A stretch of DNA of 64,000 bases, taken from NCBI GenBank assembly GCA_023667345.1, contig JAMPAF010000002.1:62001-126000 (forward strand). Reading direction: 5' to 3'. This document shows, in pieces, positions 55,199 through 62,836 of this stretch. A model generated the notes under the pieces. The model was not told the origin of the DNA. It searched no databases and saw only the letters and a list, made by a program, of their open reading frames with translations. The position numbers and the translations under genes are program-made. This stretch comes from Clostridiales bacterium (GTDB lineage Bacteria > Bacillota > Clostridia > Christensenellales > Borkfalkiaceae). Each line of letters opens with the position of its first letter. Position 1 is the first letter of the stretch.

Positions 55199-55227
55199 TT
55201 GACATAATACGCGCGGATATATATAAT
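55199..55227 (+). promoter_or_regulatory. Promoter of the cupin regulator-pot operon
   Basis: Perfect TTGACA (55199-55204), a 17-nt spacer and perfect TATAAT (55222-55227). Confidence 0.85.
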
Positions 55228-55252
55228 TTGTTCCGTCGTTTATTTTTACTAA

Positions 55253-55289
55253 ACTTTTGGTTTATTTTTAATAACCGTTTAGCAAAAGT
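55253..55289. promoter_or_regulatory. Candidate autoregulatory inverted repeat in the pot leader
   Basis: ACTTTTG (55253-55259) and CAAAAGT (55283-55289) form an inverted repeat, enclosing a second near-dyad GGTTTATT/AATAACC. It lies between the promoter and the regulator start, where a repressor could act. Confidence 0.35.
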
Positions 55290-55318
55290 AAACGCAAAGT
55301 TCACTGTGGAGATACGCT

Positions 55319-55852
55319 ATGGAAATAGGTTCAAAAATCAAAAGACTGCGACAGCAACTGAATTTGTCGCAAGCAGAGCTTGCCGACAGGTGCGAGCTGA
55401 CAAAGGGGTATATATCGCAACTCGAAAACGACTTGACCTCGCCCTCTATCGCAACGCTTATGGACATTTTATCCGCGCTGGGCACCAACCCTTCGGAATT
55501 TTTCAAGAAAGAGAGCGACGAGCGCGTGACCTTTTCGGAAAACGACTTTATCGAAAAGCACGAGGACGGAATGGTTTTAAAGTGGATTATCCCCAACGCG
55601 CAGAAGAACGAGATGGAGCCCGTTTTGGTGGAACTTTTATCCGGTGCGTCTACCTCCGTCGACTTCCCGCACGAGGGCGAAGAATTCGGCTATGTTTTAG
55701 ACGGCAAGATATGTATAACTCTCGGCGAAAGCAAGTACGTATGCAAAAAGGGCGAAACCTTTTATTACGCCGCAAACAAATCACATTCGATTAAAAACGT
55801 GGGCAAGACGCTCGCGAGACTGCTTTGGGTTTCGACCCCGCCCAACTTTTAA
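55319..55852 (+). CDS. XRE-family HTH regulator with C-terminal cupin domain
   Basis: A 177-aa regulator of the PuuR-like group. The N-terminal helix-turn-helix (about 5-62) contains LRQQLNLSQAELADRCELTKGYISQLE. A single-domain cupin (about 105-175) carries HEGEEFGYVLDGKICITLGE and NKSHSIKNVGKTLARLLWV. GGAG precedes the ATG at 55319. Proteins of this kind placed before potABCD are known or presumed to sense polyamines. The distance to potA is 12 nt, so it is the first gene of the operon. Confidence 0.9.
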   Translation: MEIGSKIKRLRQQLNLSQAELADRCELTKGYISQLENDLTSPSIATLMDILSALGTNPSEFFKKESDERVTFSENDFIEKHEDGMVLKWIIPNAQKNEMEPVLVELLSGASTSVDFPHEGEEFGYVLDGKICITLGESKYVCKKGETFYYAANKSHSIKNVGKTLARLLWVSTPPNF

Positions 55853-55864
55853 GGAGTGCAAAAG

Positions 55865-57376
55865 ATGAACGAAAACAATAACATAATAGAACTTATTAAC
55901 GTAAGGAAAGAATTCGACGACGAAACGGTTGCCGTAGATAACTTTAATTTAGAGGTTAAAAAGGGCGAATTCGTCACCTTTTTGGGACCTTCGGGTTGCG
56001 GCAAAACGACCACGCTCCGCATGATTGCGGGCTTCGAACTGCCGACCTCGGGCAAGATTTTGTTGAACGGCGAGGACATAAGCAAGCTTCCGCCCAACCG
56101 CCGCCCCGTAAACACGGTATTCCAAAAGTACGCCCTCTTCCCCCATATGAATGTTTACGACAACATTGCATTCGGGCTCAGACTTAAAAGAAACGAGACG
56201 ACCGTCACCGACAAAAAGGGCAACCAAAAGGTTAAAAAAGTCAAGCTTTCGAAGGTCGAAATAGACAAAAAGGTGAAAAAAGCGCTCGAAATAGTCGATT
56301 TGGAAGGCTTCGAAAAGCGTTCGATTGCCACCCTTTCGGGCGGTCAGCAGCAGCGTATCGCGATTGCGCGCGCCATCGTCAATCAACCCGAAATACTGCT
56401 TTTGGACGAGCCTTTGGGCGCGCTCGACTTAAAGATGCGAAAAGAGATGCAAATCGAGCTTAAAAACATGCACAAAAAGCTCGGCATAACCTTTATTTAC
56501 GTTACGCACGACCAGGAAGAGGCGCTTACGATGTCGGATAAAATCGTCGTTATAAACGACGGCGAAATTCAGCAGACGGGCACCCCCACCGAAATTTACA
56601 ACGAGCCAATCAACACCTTCGTCGCCGACTTTATAGGCGAGAGCAACATTTTCAACGGCACGGTCGTAGGCAAGCTTAAAGTTAAGTTCTGCGGCGCGAC
56701 GTTCGACTGCCTCGACGACTACGAGATTAACGATATGGTCGACGTGGTTGTGCGCCCCGAGGACATTAAAATCTGCGCACCGACCGAGGGACAACTTAAA
56801 GGAAAGGTAATTTCCACCGTCTTTAAGGGCGTGCACTACGAGATAACGGTTGAAGTCGGCAAATTCGAAATCGTAATCCAGAGCACGGCATGCGCGGAGG
56901 TCGGCGCGACGATAGGCATGCGCATCGAGCCCGACGGCATACACCTCATGCGCAAGGTTTACACCGTAAACAAGTATGACGGTGTGATAACCAAAAACAA
57001 CACCGTGGAGTTCGGCGACGGCGAGTTCGAGTGCGACGTAACGACGCTCTACCCCGCCTCGCACCTCGACGAAGAGGGTTACCTCATTACGGCGGCGGGC
57101 GAAAAGATTGACCTTACGGGCGTTGAAGTCGAGGTCGAGGTTGACACGCACGATATCGAGATGAGCGACGACAAGACGGCGGGCGGCGTTGTCGGCAACA
57201 TTATTTCTATGATTTACAAGGGCGACCACTACCGCTACATTGTGCGCACCGACGAAAACGAGGAAGACTACGTTTTATCCTGCCCCGATTTATGGAACAC
57301 GGGCGACCTTGTAAGCCTTATTATCCCCAAGGATAAAATTAAACTGAAACTGAAAGTTGCGGAGGAAGACAAATAA
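55865..57376 (+). CDS. potA: Spermidine/putrescine ABC transporter ATP-binding protein PotA (extended)
   Basis: ATPase powering polyamine import. The ABC domain has Walker [10 protein letters not shown], signature LSGGQQQR and Walker [14 protein letters not shown] Lys-rich insertion of about 20 residues ([19 protein letters not shown]) lies between Q-loop and signature. A TOBE-like regulatory domain follows ([19 protein letters not shown]). A second TOBE-like unit then appears (about 440-500, [18 protein letters not shown]), making 503 aa compared with about 350-380 in usual PotA. Start ATG at 55865 with AAGGAG 8 nt upstream. Confidence 0.93.
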   Translation: MNENNNIIELINVRKEFDDETVAVDNFNLEVKKGEFVTFLGPSGCGKTTTLRMIAGFELPTSGKILLNGEDISKLPPNRRPVNTVFQKYALFPHMNVYDNIAFGLRLKRNETTVTDKKGNQKVKKVKLSKVEIDKKVKKALEIVDLEGFEKRSIATLSGGQQQRIAIARAIVNQPEILLLDEPLGALDLKMRKEMQIELKNMHKKLGITFIYVTHDQEEALTMSDKIVVINDGEIQQTGTPTEIYNEPINTFVADFIGESNIFNGTVVGKLKVKFCGATFDCLDDYEINDMVDVVVRPEDIKICAPTEGQLKGKVISTVFKGVHYEITVEVGKFEIVIQSTACAEVGATIGMRIEPDGIHLMRKVYTVNKYDGVITKNNTVEFGDGEFECDVTTLYPASHLDEEGYLITAAGEKIDLTGVEVEVEVDTHDIEMSDDKTAGGVVGNIISMIYKGDHYRYIVRTDENEEDYVLSCPDLWNTGDLVSLIIPKDKIKLKLKVAEEDK

Positions 57377-57377
57377 A

Positions 57378-58181
57378 ATGAAAAAACTGCATTTGCGCTT
57401 TTCCCGCAGTCAGCTCTGCCTGCCCTACGCTGTGTTTCTGATACTGTTCGTAATCGCGCCGCTGCTCGTTATAGTTTACTACGCGTTTACGAACGGGCAA
57501 GGCAAATTCACCTTTGCTAATTTTGCAGGCTTTTTCTCTAACGGCAACACCATAGGCACGCTTTTGTACAGTCTGTTTTTGTCGATAACGACGACTTTAA
57601 TCTGCCTTTTAATTGCCTACCCCACCGCATACATTTTGGCGCGCAGCGGCTTTAAGAAGCAGTATGTGCTCTTAATGCTGTTCATAATGCCCATGTGGAT
57701 AAACTTTACGCTGAGAATTACCGCTTTAAAAGAGGTGTTGTCCGTTTTGGAGGGCAATATATCAAAATACCCCTTCCTAAACTCGGTTATCGGCATGACT
57801 TACGACTTTCTGCCGTTTATGATACTGCCGCTGTACACATCCTTTTTAAAGCTCGACAAAAACCTTTTAGAGGCGGCGTCTGACCTCGGTGCAAACAAGT
57901 TCAACGTATTTTTGCAGGTGACTTTGCCACTCTCGGTGCCGGGGATAGTTTCCGGCATTACAATGGTACTGCTCCCTTCGATGACGAACTACGTCGTTTT
58001 GGATATGCTGTACAACAAGACGTTTATTATGGGAAGCCTGATAGGCAGCTATTTTTCTGCCTACGACTGGCACAACGGCTCTATGATTTCGCTCGTACTG
58101 TTGGTTATTATTTTTATCGTAACCTTAATAACCAACCGTTTCAGCGATAAGGACGACAATTCGGGGAGGACAGTACTGTGA
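57378..58181 (+). CDS. potB: Spermidine/putrescine ABC transporter permease PotB
   Basis: Membrane-spanning permease subunit of the polyamine importer. The 267-aa protein has about six transmembrane helices and the EAA loop LLEAASDLGANKFNVFLQVTLPLSVPGI that docks on PotA. Start ATG at 57378-57380 with GGAGGAA upstream, one base after the potA stop. The stop overlaps the potC GTG start. Confidence 0.94.
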   Translation: MKKLHLRFSRSQLCLPYAVFLILFVIAPLLVIVYYAFTNGQGKFTFANFAGFFSNGNTIGTLLYSLFLSITTTLICLLIAYPTAYILARSGFKKQYVLLMLFIMPMWINFTLRITALKEVLSVLEGNISKYPFLNSVIGMTYDFLPFMILPLYTSFLKLDKNLLEAASDLGANKFNVFLQVTLPLSVPGIVSGITMVLLPSMTNYVVLDMLYNKTFIMGSLIGSYFSAYDWHNGSMISLVLLVIIFIVTLITNRFSDKDDNSGRTVL

Positions 58182-58987
58182 GACTCACCAAAAAAGCGTT
58201 CGGTTGCGTGTGGCTTGCGCTCGTGCTCATACTTACATATCTTCCCATTTTAATTATTGCCGTGTATTCCTTTACCGACGCTAAAATGGTCGGCGGAAGC
58301 ATAAGCGGCGGCTCGCTCGATAACTACGCAAACCTCTTTAAAAACGAGGAACTGCGCGATATGATTGTCGGAACGGTGCTTCTTGCGCTCGGCTCCGCGC
58401 TTATTGCCACACTTTTGGCAACCTTCGGCGCGATAGGCTCGCACTACTCAAAGCGCATACCCAAGGCTATTTTGAACGCCGCAAACGAGGTGCCCGTCGT
58501 AAACGCCGACGTCGTTACCGGCTTTTCGGTATGCGTATTGCTCATAATTCTTTTGGGGATAGGCAAGGACACGTATGTGCCGCTCGTTATAGGGCATGTG
58601 GTGCTGTGCGCGCCGTTTGTTTACCTTTCGATAATACCCAAATTAAAGCAACTCGACAACAACTTATACGAGGCAGCTCTCGACTTGGGCGCAACGCCCG
58701 CGCAGGCTCTTTTCAAGGTTGTGTTGCCCCAGCTTGTCCCCGGCATACTTTCGGGCTTTATGCTCGCGGTTACGCTGTCGCTCGACGACTATTTTATAAC
58801 CACGTACACAAAGCCCTCCACGTTCAACACGATAAGCACCTACGTAGTCAACGCGACGAAGGGCAGTCAGACGGAAGTTAAAACCGCGCTGTGGGCTTTG
58901 AGCACGCTTATCTTTTTGCTCGTACTGGTTATCGTCGTCGTTATGAACGTGCTCTCGGTCAAGCGCAAGGAGAAGAACAAAAAATGA
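58178..58987 (+). CDS. potC: Spermidine/putrescine ABC transporter permease PotC
   Basis: Second permease subunit, 269 aa, with about six transmembrane helices and the EAA loop LYEAALDLGATPAQALFKVV. It starts at GTG 58178-58180, overlapping the potB TGA (GTGA) and preceded by GGGGAGGA. The tight overlaps suggest translational coupling to keep subunits in equal amount. Confidence 0.94.
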   Translation: MRLTKKAFGCVWLALVLILTYLPILIIAVYSFTDAKMVGGSISGGSLDNYANLFKNEELRDMIVGTVLLALGSALIATLLATFGAIGSHYSKRIPKAILNAANEVPVVNADVVTGFSVCVLLIILLGIGKDTYVPLVIGHVVLCAPFVYLSIIPKLKQLDNNLYEAALDLGATPAQALFKVVLPQLVPGILSGFMLAVTLSLDDYFITTYTKPSTFNTISTYVVNATKGSQTEVKTALWALSTLIFLLVLVIVVVMNVLSVKRKEKNKK

Positions 58988-60525
58988 AAAAATCAGCTAA
59001 ATTTATTTGTTCCGTTGCCGCCGCGGCTTTGATTGCGGCTTCCGCGCTCCCCCTTTCCGCCTGTTCAAATAAGGGCGACGAACTCGTCTTGCGCGTTTCG
59101 AGTTGGGAAGAATATATAGATTTAGGCGACTGGGACGAGGACGAACTTATTAATATCGAAAACCCTTACGACCCCGAAGCGGGCGGCGTTATAGGCGTAA
59201 ACAGTATGGTCGACGACTTTACCGAATGGTTTAATTCTACCCACGACTACAAGGTGCGCGTGGAGTACTCCACCTTCGGCACGAACGAGGACTTGTACAA
59301 CCGCATGAATTTGGGCGACGTGTACGACCTTGTCTGCCCCTCCGACTATATGATAATGCAGCTTATGCGCGAGGGCAGACTGAAAGAATATTCGGACGGC
59401 TTTAAAGATGCGAACAACCCCGACAACTTTTATATAAATAACGTTTCGGGCTTTATCACAGATAACTTCGCAAGTATCCCTGACGTCGGCGACCTGAACG
59501 AGTACGCGGCATGCTACATGTGGGGCACAACGGGGCTTGTATACAACCCCGAAAAGGTTGACGCCGAGGACGTGAAGAGCTGGAACATTCTGAGGAACAA
59601 AAAGTACGCGCGGCAAGTTACCATTAAGGACAACGTGCGCGATTCCTACTTCCCCGCCCTCGGAATTTTGAACGCCGACACGCTTTTGGCGGGCGAGGGC
59701 GACCCCTTCGAGCTTTTAAACGAAACGAAAGACGAGACCATCGAAGCCGCTTTGCAGATTTTAAAGGAAATCAAGGACAACGTTTACTCCTTCGAAACAG
59801 ACAGCGGCAAGGCGGATATGATTACGGGCAAGGTGCTTGCAAACTACCAGTGGTCGGGCGACGCGGTGTTCATAATGGACGAGGCGGACGAGGACGAAAC
59901 GGAGCTTTGGTATTCAGTGCCCGACGAGTGCACCAACCTTTGGTTCGACGGCTGGGTTATGATGAAAAACGGCATCGCGGACGACGAGCGCAAGCAGGAA
60001 GCCGCGGAAGCGTTCGTAAACTTTTTATCCCGCCCCGACAACGCTATCCGCAATATGTACTACATAGGTTACACCTCCGCCATTGCGGGCGAAACGGTTT
60101 ATAAGTACCTCGAAAAGGTTTACGACGTTGAAAAGGGCGACGCAGGCGACGTAGACGAAACTTACGATTACGACGTATCAAACTTTTTCGGGGAAGGCTT
60201 CGAGCCGTTGGTCGTAGACAAAGCTACTCTCGAATTTGAAGAGGACGGAGTAATAAACCGCGGAAGGCAACTGTTTGCCCAATACCCGCCAAAAAACATC
60301 ACCGACAGAAGCACGATAATGCGCGATTTCGGCGACAGACTTGCCGATATCAACCAAATGTGGATTGACGTTCGATGTCTGGCGGTCAAGGACTTCAATC
60401 CCGCTGTCGTGTGGACGGTCGTCGCGCTTGTCGTTGCGGGCGCGGCTGCAATCGTTTTATACAAATTCAGATATCAAATCTTTTACAGACGACCCAAAGA
60501 ATTGAACGAAACTGACGAAAAATAA
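58984..60525 (+). CDS. potD: Polyamine-binding lipoprotein PotD with C-terminal membrane helix
   Basis: Substrate-binding protein of the importer. It has a lipoprotein signal ending at the lipobox LSAC, then a periplasmic-binding fold starting LVLRVSSWEEYIDLG, with DVYDLVCPSDYMIMQLMREG and AACYMWGTTGLVYNPEKV typical of PotD/PotF. Unusually the protein is 513 aa, against about 350, and ends with a hydrophobic helix at about 475-494 (VVWTVVALVVAGAAAIVLY) plus a basic tail. It would therefore be anchored at both ends. Start ATG at 58984 overlaps the potC stop (ATGA), with AAGGAG upstream. Confidence 0.92.
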   Translation: MKKSAKFICSVAAAALIAASALPLSACSNKGDELVLRVSSWEEYIDLGDWDEDELINIENPYDPEAGGVIGVNSMVDDFTEWFNSTHDYKVRVEYSTFGTNEDLYNRMNLGDVYDLVCPSDYMIMQLMREGRLKEYSDGFKDANNPDNFYINNVSGFITDNFASIPDVGDLNEYAACYMWGTTGLVYNPEKVDAEDVKSWNILRNKKYARQVTIKDNVRDSYFPALGILNADTLLAGEGDPFELLNETKDETIEAALQILKEIKDNVYSFETDSGKADMITGKVLANYQWSGDAVFIMDEADEDETELWYSVPDECTNLWFDGWVMMKNGIADDERKQEAAEAFVNFLSRPDNAIRNMYYIGYTSAIAGETVYKYLEKVYDVEKGDAGDVDETYDYDVSNFFGEGFEPLVVDKATLEFEEDGVINRGRQLFAQYPPKNITDRSTIMRDFGDRLADINQMWIDVRCLAVKDFNPAVVWTVVALVVAGAAAIVLYKFRYQIFYRRPKELNETDEK

Positions 60526-60540
60526 CTCAACAATTATACG

Positions 60541-60563
60541 CCCCCGCGCCACCGGCGCGGGGG
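60541..60563. terminator. GC-rich hairpin after potD
   Basis: Perfect 10-bp stem CCCCCGCGCC/GGCGCGGGGG with an ACC loop between convergent potD and the next minus-strand gene. Only a short T tract follows (TAAAATT), so efficiency is uncertain. Confidence 0.6.
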
Positions 60564-60568
60564 TAAAA

Positions 60569-61372
60569 TTATTCGTCTATCATATATCTATTTTTATTGT
60601 TTTTGCAGACGCGGAGTTTAATGCAGTCACCCGCATTGTACGGAACGCGTGAAAACACGGTAAATTTTTTCGCGCGTCCTTCGCCCTTTTCCACTCTCTC
60701 TAAACTTACAGCCACGCGCAATTTATAAACCGTGTAGACAATGCGTGTTTTCTGCGTGGATTGATAAGCGTTATTCACACCCGAGCTTTCGGATATTTCG
60801 GCAAAATTTATGCAGGAAACAACTTCCCCCTCGACGGGTTCCACCGCTTCGTCAATTTCGCCGCGCAAGCGCGATTTTGCATAGAGAAGCGAGCAAAAAA
60901 TAAAGCCGCCCACAACAGCGATAACACCGCAAGCCGTACAAACCGCGGCCATATTGTAGGAAAACACAATAAGAGTTATTACTGCCGCCAACCCGCCTGA
61001 AATTAAAACTGCCAAAAACGCAACGGTTATTTTATCAATCGCACCCATATGGCGAACAGAATGCGCCGCCGTTGCAAGCTGTCTTTCGTGCACAGCCGCT
61101 TCGTTACTGATACCGACGGAAGAATTTATTTCGCGCACCGACTCCTCTTCAACGAGTTTTTCATTTCCGTTATTCTTTTCCCCTCTTCTTTTAATACTGT
61201 CGGTCAGAGCCAAAATATAAGACAGGCACGCTAAAATGACGTACGCGCCGATAAAGCAACCGCCGATAATTGTCAGAGCAAGAATTTCGGTTATAATACC
61301 CGCAACGAGCAAAACCGCGCCAATAAAAACGGCTAACAATCCGAACTTTAACAAAACGATAATCTTTTTCAT
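60569..61372 (-). CDS. Membrane protein of unknown function
   Basis: I do not recognise a family. The 267-aa protein begins with hydrophobic helices (about 5-55, two or three), then a polar stretch of about 75 residues, then two more helices (about 130-175), and a soluble C-terminal domain of about 90 residues with beta-type alternation (TRIVYTVYKLRVAVSLERV). Start ATG at 61370-61372 has no Shine-Dalgarno and lies 9 nt after a -10 box, so a very short or leaderless transcript is likely. It is convergent with potD; no functional link is evident. Confidence 0.75.
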   Translation of the reverse strand: MKKIIVLLKFGLLAVFIGAVLLVAGIITEILALTIIGGCFIGAYVILACLSYILALTDSIKRRGEKNNGNEKLVEEESVREINSSVGISNEAAVHERQLATAAHSVRHMGAIDKITVAFLAVLISGGLAAVITLIVFSYNMAAVCTACGVIAVVGGFIFCSLLYAKSRLRGEIDEAVEPVEGEVVSCINFAEISESSGVNNAYQSTQKTRIVYTVYKLRVAVSLERVEKGEGRAKKFTVFSRVPYNAGDCIKLRVCKNNKNRYMIDE

Positions 61373-61381
61373 AACAATTAT

Positions 61382-61410
61382 ATTTTATCAAGATTTTAAA
61401 CTTGCGGCAA
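61382..61410 (-). promoter_or_regulatory. Promoter of the unknown membrane protein gene
   Basis: On the minus strand, TTGCCG (61405-61410), a 17-nt spacer and TAAAAT (61382-61387), with the ATG only 9 nt downstream. Confidence 0.5.
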
Positions 61411-61449
61411 TGCCGTTTTCGTGCATATTCTGCACAAAAACTGCAAAAT

Positions 61450-62271
61450 TTAAAACCCTTTTTCTTTTAATATCTCCGCAATTTCCGCGTAAACTTCCAA
61501 AATATCGCTCACGTTTTCACCCGACTTTTTGGTAAATCTGCGTCTGCGCATATCCACCTCGTCGCAGTGAGATATTCCCCTTTTCGAATTGCTCCTCTTT
61601 ATCCCTCTGAACTCGCCCCACATTGCAGACCCAACCGAAACAAGTCCGTCGTTTTCGCCCTCGGCTCTGTTTAAAACCGCGTGAGTGAACCACAGGAAAA
61701 TATCGCGGCGCATAGAAAAGGCGTAGCTTTGGTAGTAAACGTTCGGACTGTCGGGGGTTTCCTCATTGAACTTCTCCGCGCTGTCCGCACGGAAAGAAAG
61801 ATACGCGCGGTATGCGTCGGGGTGTTTATCGCCAAGTAAGCGCATCCAGATATTCATAAAAAATCCCGCCGCCTTTAACGCAAATTTCGGAATTTTTTCG
61901 ATTGCGGTCGAGCCGCGGTGGGGCGTACCGACGGTTGTAAGCGAAGCGACCTTTTCACTCATATTCAAAGATGATATCAAATAGCGCGCCTCTAACCCGC
62001 CCTTCGAGTGGGCTATGATATTTACCTTTTGAGCGCCCGTTTCGTCTAAAATCTGCTCTACCCTGCTCATTAAAAAGCGCGCGTTTTCTTCGATTGTTGC
62101 GCAGCTATCCTGACCGCCGTAAAAAACCTTGCAACCGAGATTTTCAAGCATTTTGGGAATTCTCCCCCAATAGCAGAGTTTTTTGCCGTCTCTGAAACCG
62201 AACCCGTGAACAAGCACAATCGGATATTTAAGATAATTTTCAATGCTCGTTGCACTTTCTTCCATAGTCAC
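61450..62271 (-). CDS. Lipase-like alpha/beta hydrolase
   Basis: A 273-aa serine hydrolase related to bacterial triacylglycerol lipases (PGAP1/lipase class 2 type). It opens with the oxyanion-region motif YPIVLVHGFGFRDG. The nucleophile elbow is IIAHSKGGLEARYL (with Ala in place of the first Gly of GxSxG), the likely acid is in ENDGLVSVGSA and the likely histidine in ISHCDEVD. No signal peptide is visible, so it may act in the cytoplasm. Start ATG with GGAG 7 nt upstream. Substrate unknown. Confidence 0.85.
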   Translation of the reverse strand: MTMEESATSIENYLKYPIVLVHGFGFRDGKKLCYWGRIPKMLENLGCKVFYGGQDSCATIEENARFLMSRVEQILDETGAQKVNIIAHSKGGLEARYLISSLNMSEKVASLTTVGTPHRGSTAIEKIPKFALKAAGFFMNIWMRLLGDKHPDAYRAYLSFRADSAEKFNEETPDSPNVYYQSYAFSMRRDIFLWFTHAVLNRAEGENDGLVSVGSAMWGEFRGIKRSNSKRGISHCDEVDMRRRRFTKKSGENVSDILEVYAEIAEILKEKGF

Positions 62272-62559
62272 TCCAAACCTAAAACCGAATAAGCTTTACT
62301 TTATCTTATCACAAAAACAGACGTAAAAATAGCTTTTAAATATATTTTTCTAAATTTTTTATAGAACGCCTTAATATATGTATACAGCATAAAATTAGCC
62401 AATTTAAACAAATATTACACCGATTATATCACGCATAGTACTTGACAAACTGTTAAATTTGCGTTATTTCTGTCATAATCGCTATTTTTAAGTACAATTT
62501 GCGCAAATTTGCTTTGCTTTTTTAATATAATGTGGTATATTGTTAATGTAGTTAAATTT
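62272..62559. other. AT-rich intergenic region upstream of the tRNA-Gly locus
   Basis: No convincing gene. It contains a perfect 14-bp palindrome AATTTGCGCAAATT (62496-62509) and further copies of AAATTTGC near 62455 and 62553, and a TTGACA (62442-62447) with no matching -10. The promoter for the tRNA locus lies at its right end. Confidence 0.5.
62514..62541 (+). promoter_or_regulatory. Possible promoter of the tRNA-Gly locus
   Basis: TTGCTT (62514-62519), a 16-nt spacer and TATATT (62536-62541), about 19 nt before the first tRNA-like copy. Another TATAAT at 62526-62531 lacks a well-placed -35. Confidence 0.4.
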
Positions 62560-62651
62560 GCAGGCGTCGCCTATCGGTATGGCGTCAGCTTCCCAAGCTG
62601 ATTACGGCGGGTCCGTAGCTGAAAGCCACCGAAGGTACTGCCGTCGCCCGA
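62560..62651 (+). pseudogene. Disrupted tRNA-Gly(CCC) copy
   Basis: The first 56 nt match the intact tRNA-Gly at 62673, with one G-to-T change in the D loop, and include the acceptor 5' strand GCAGGCG, D arm and the CCC anticodon arm. After TCCG of the T loop (62615) a stretch of 21 nt (62616-62636) is inserted. The sequence then resumes in altered form: the T-stem 3' half has a mismatch, and the acceptor 3' strand CGCCCGA mismatches at two of seven positions. No CCA follows. It cannot form a normal tRNA and is probably a broken duplicate, but it is likely co-transcribed with the intact gene. Confidence 0.7.
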
Positions 62652-62672
62652 CGGGATACAACTTTATATTTT

Positions 62673-62747
62673 GCAGGCGTCGCCTAGCGGTATGGCGTCA
62701 GCTTCCCAAGCTGATTACGGCGGGTCCGACTCCCGTCGCCTGCTCCA
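62673..62747 (+). tRNA. tRNA-Gly (anticodon CCC)
   Basis: Full cloverleaf: acceptor GCAGGCG/CGCCTGC, D stem GCC/GGC, anticodon stem TCAGC/GCTGA with loop TTCCCAA (anticodon CCC), T stem GCGGG/CCCGT with loop TCCGACT, discriminator T and encoded CCA at 62745-62747. The T loop has TCC in place of the usual TTC. It reads GGG codons. Confidence 0.92.
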
Positions 62748-62751
62748 CAAG

Positions 62752-62785
62752 AAAGAACGGTTAATTCGCCGTTCTTTTTTATTTT
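62752..62785 (+). terminator. Terminator after tRNA-Gly
   Basis: Stem AAAGAACGG/CCGTTCTTT with an 8-nt loop, continuing into a T-rich tract, 4 nt after the tRNA CCA. Confidence 0.85.
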
Positions 62786-62836
62786 TCAGTTTAAAAAGCT
62801 TTGCACAGGGCAAAAACCTATGCGGAGGACAAAATT

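Noticed and set aside
62442..62478. TTGACA with a CATAAT downstream as a promoter
   Set aside because: The spacer is 25 nt, too long for a normal sigma-A promoter.
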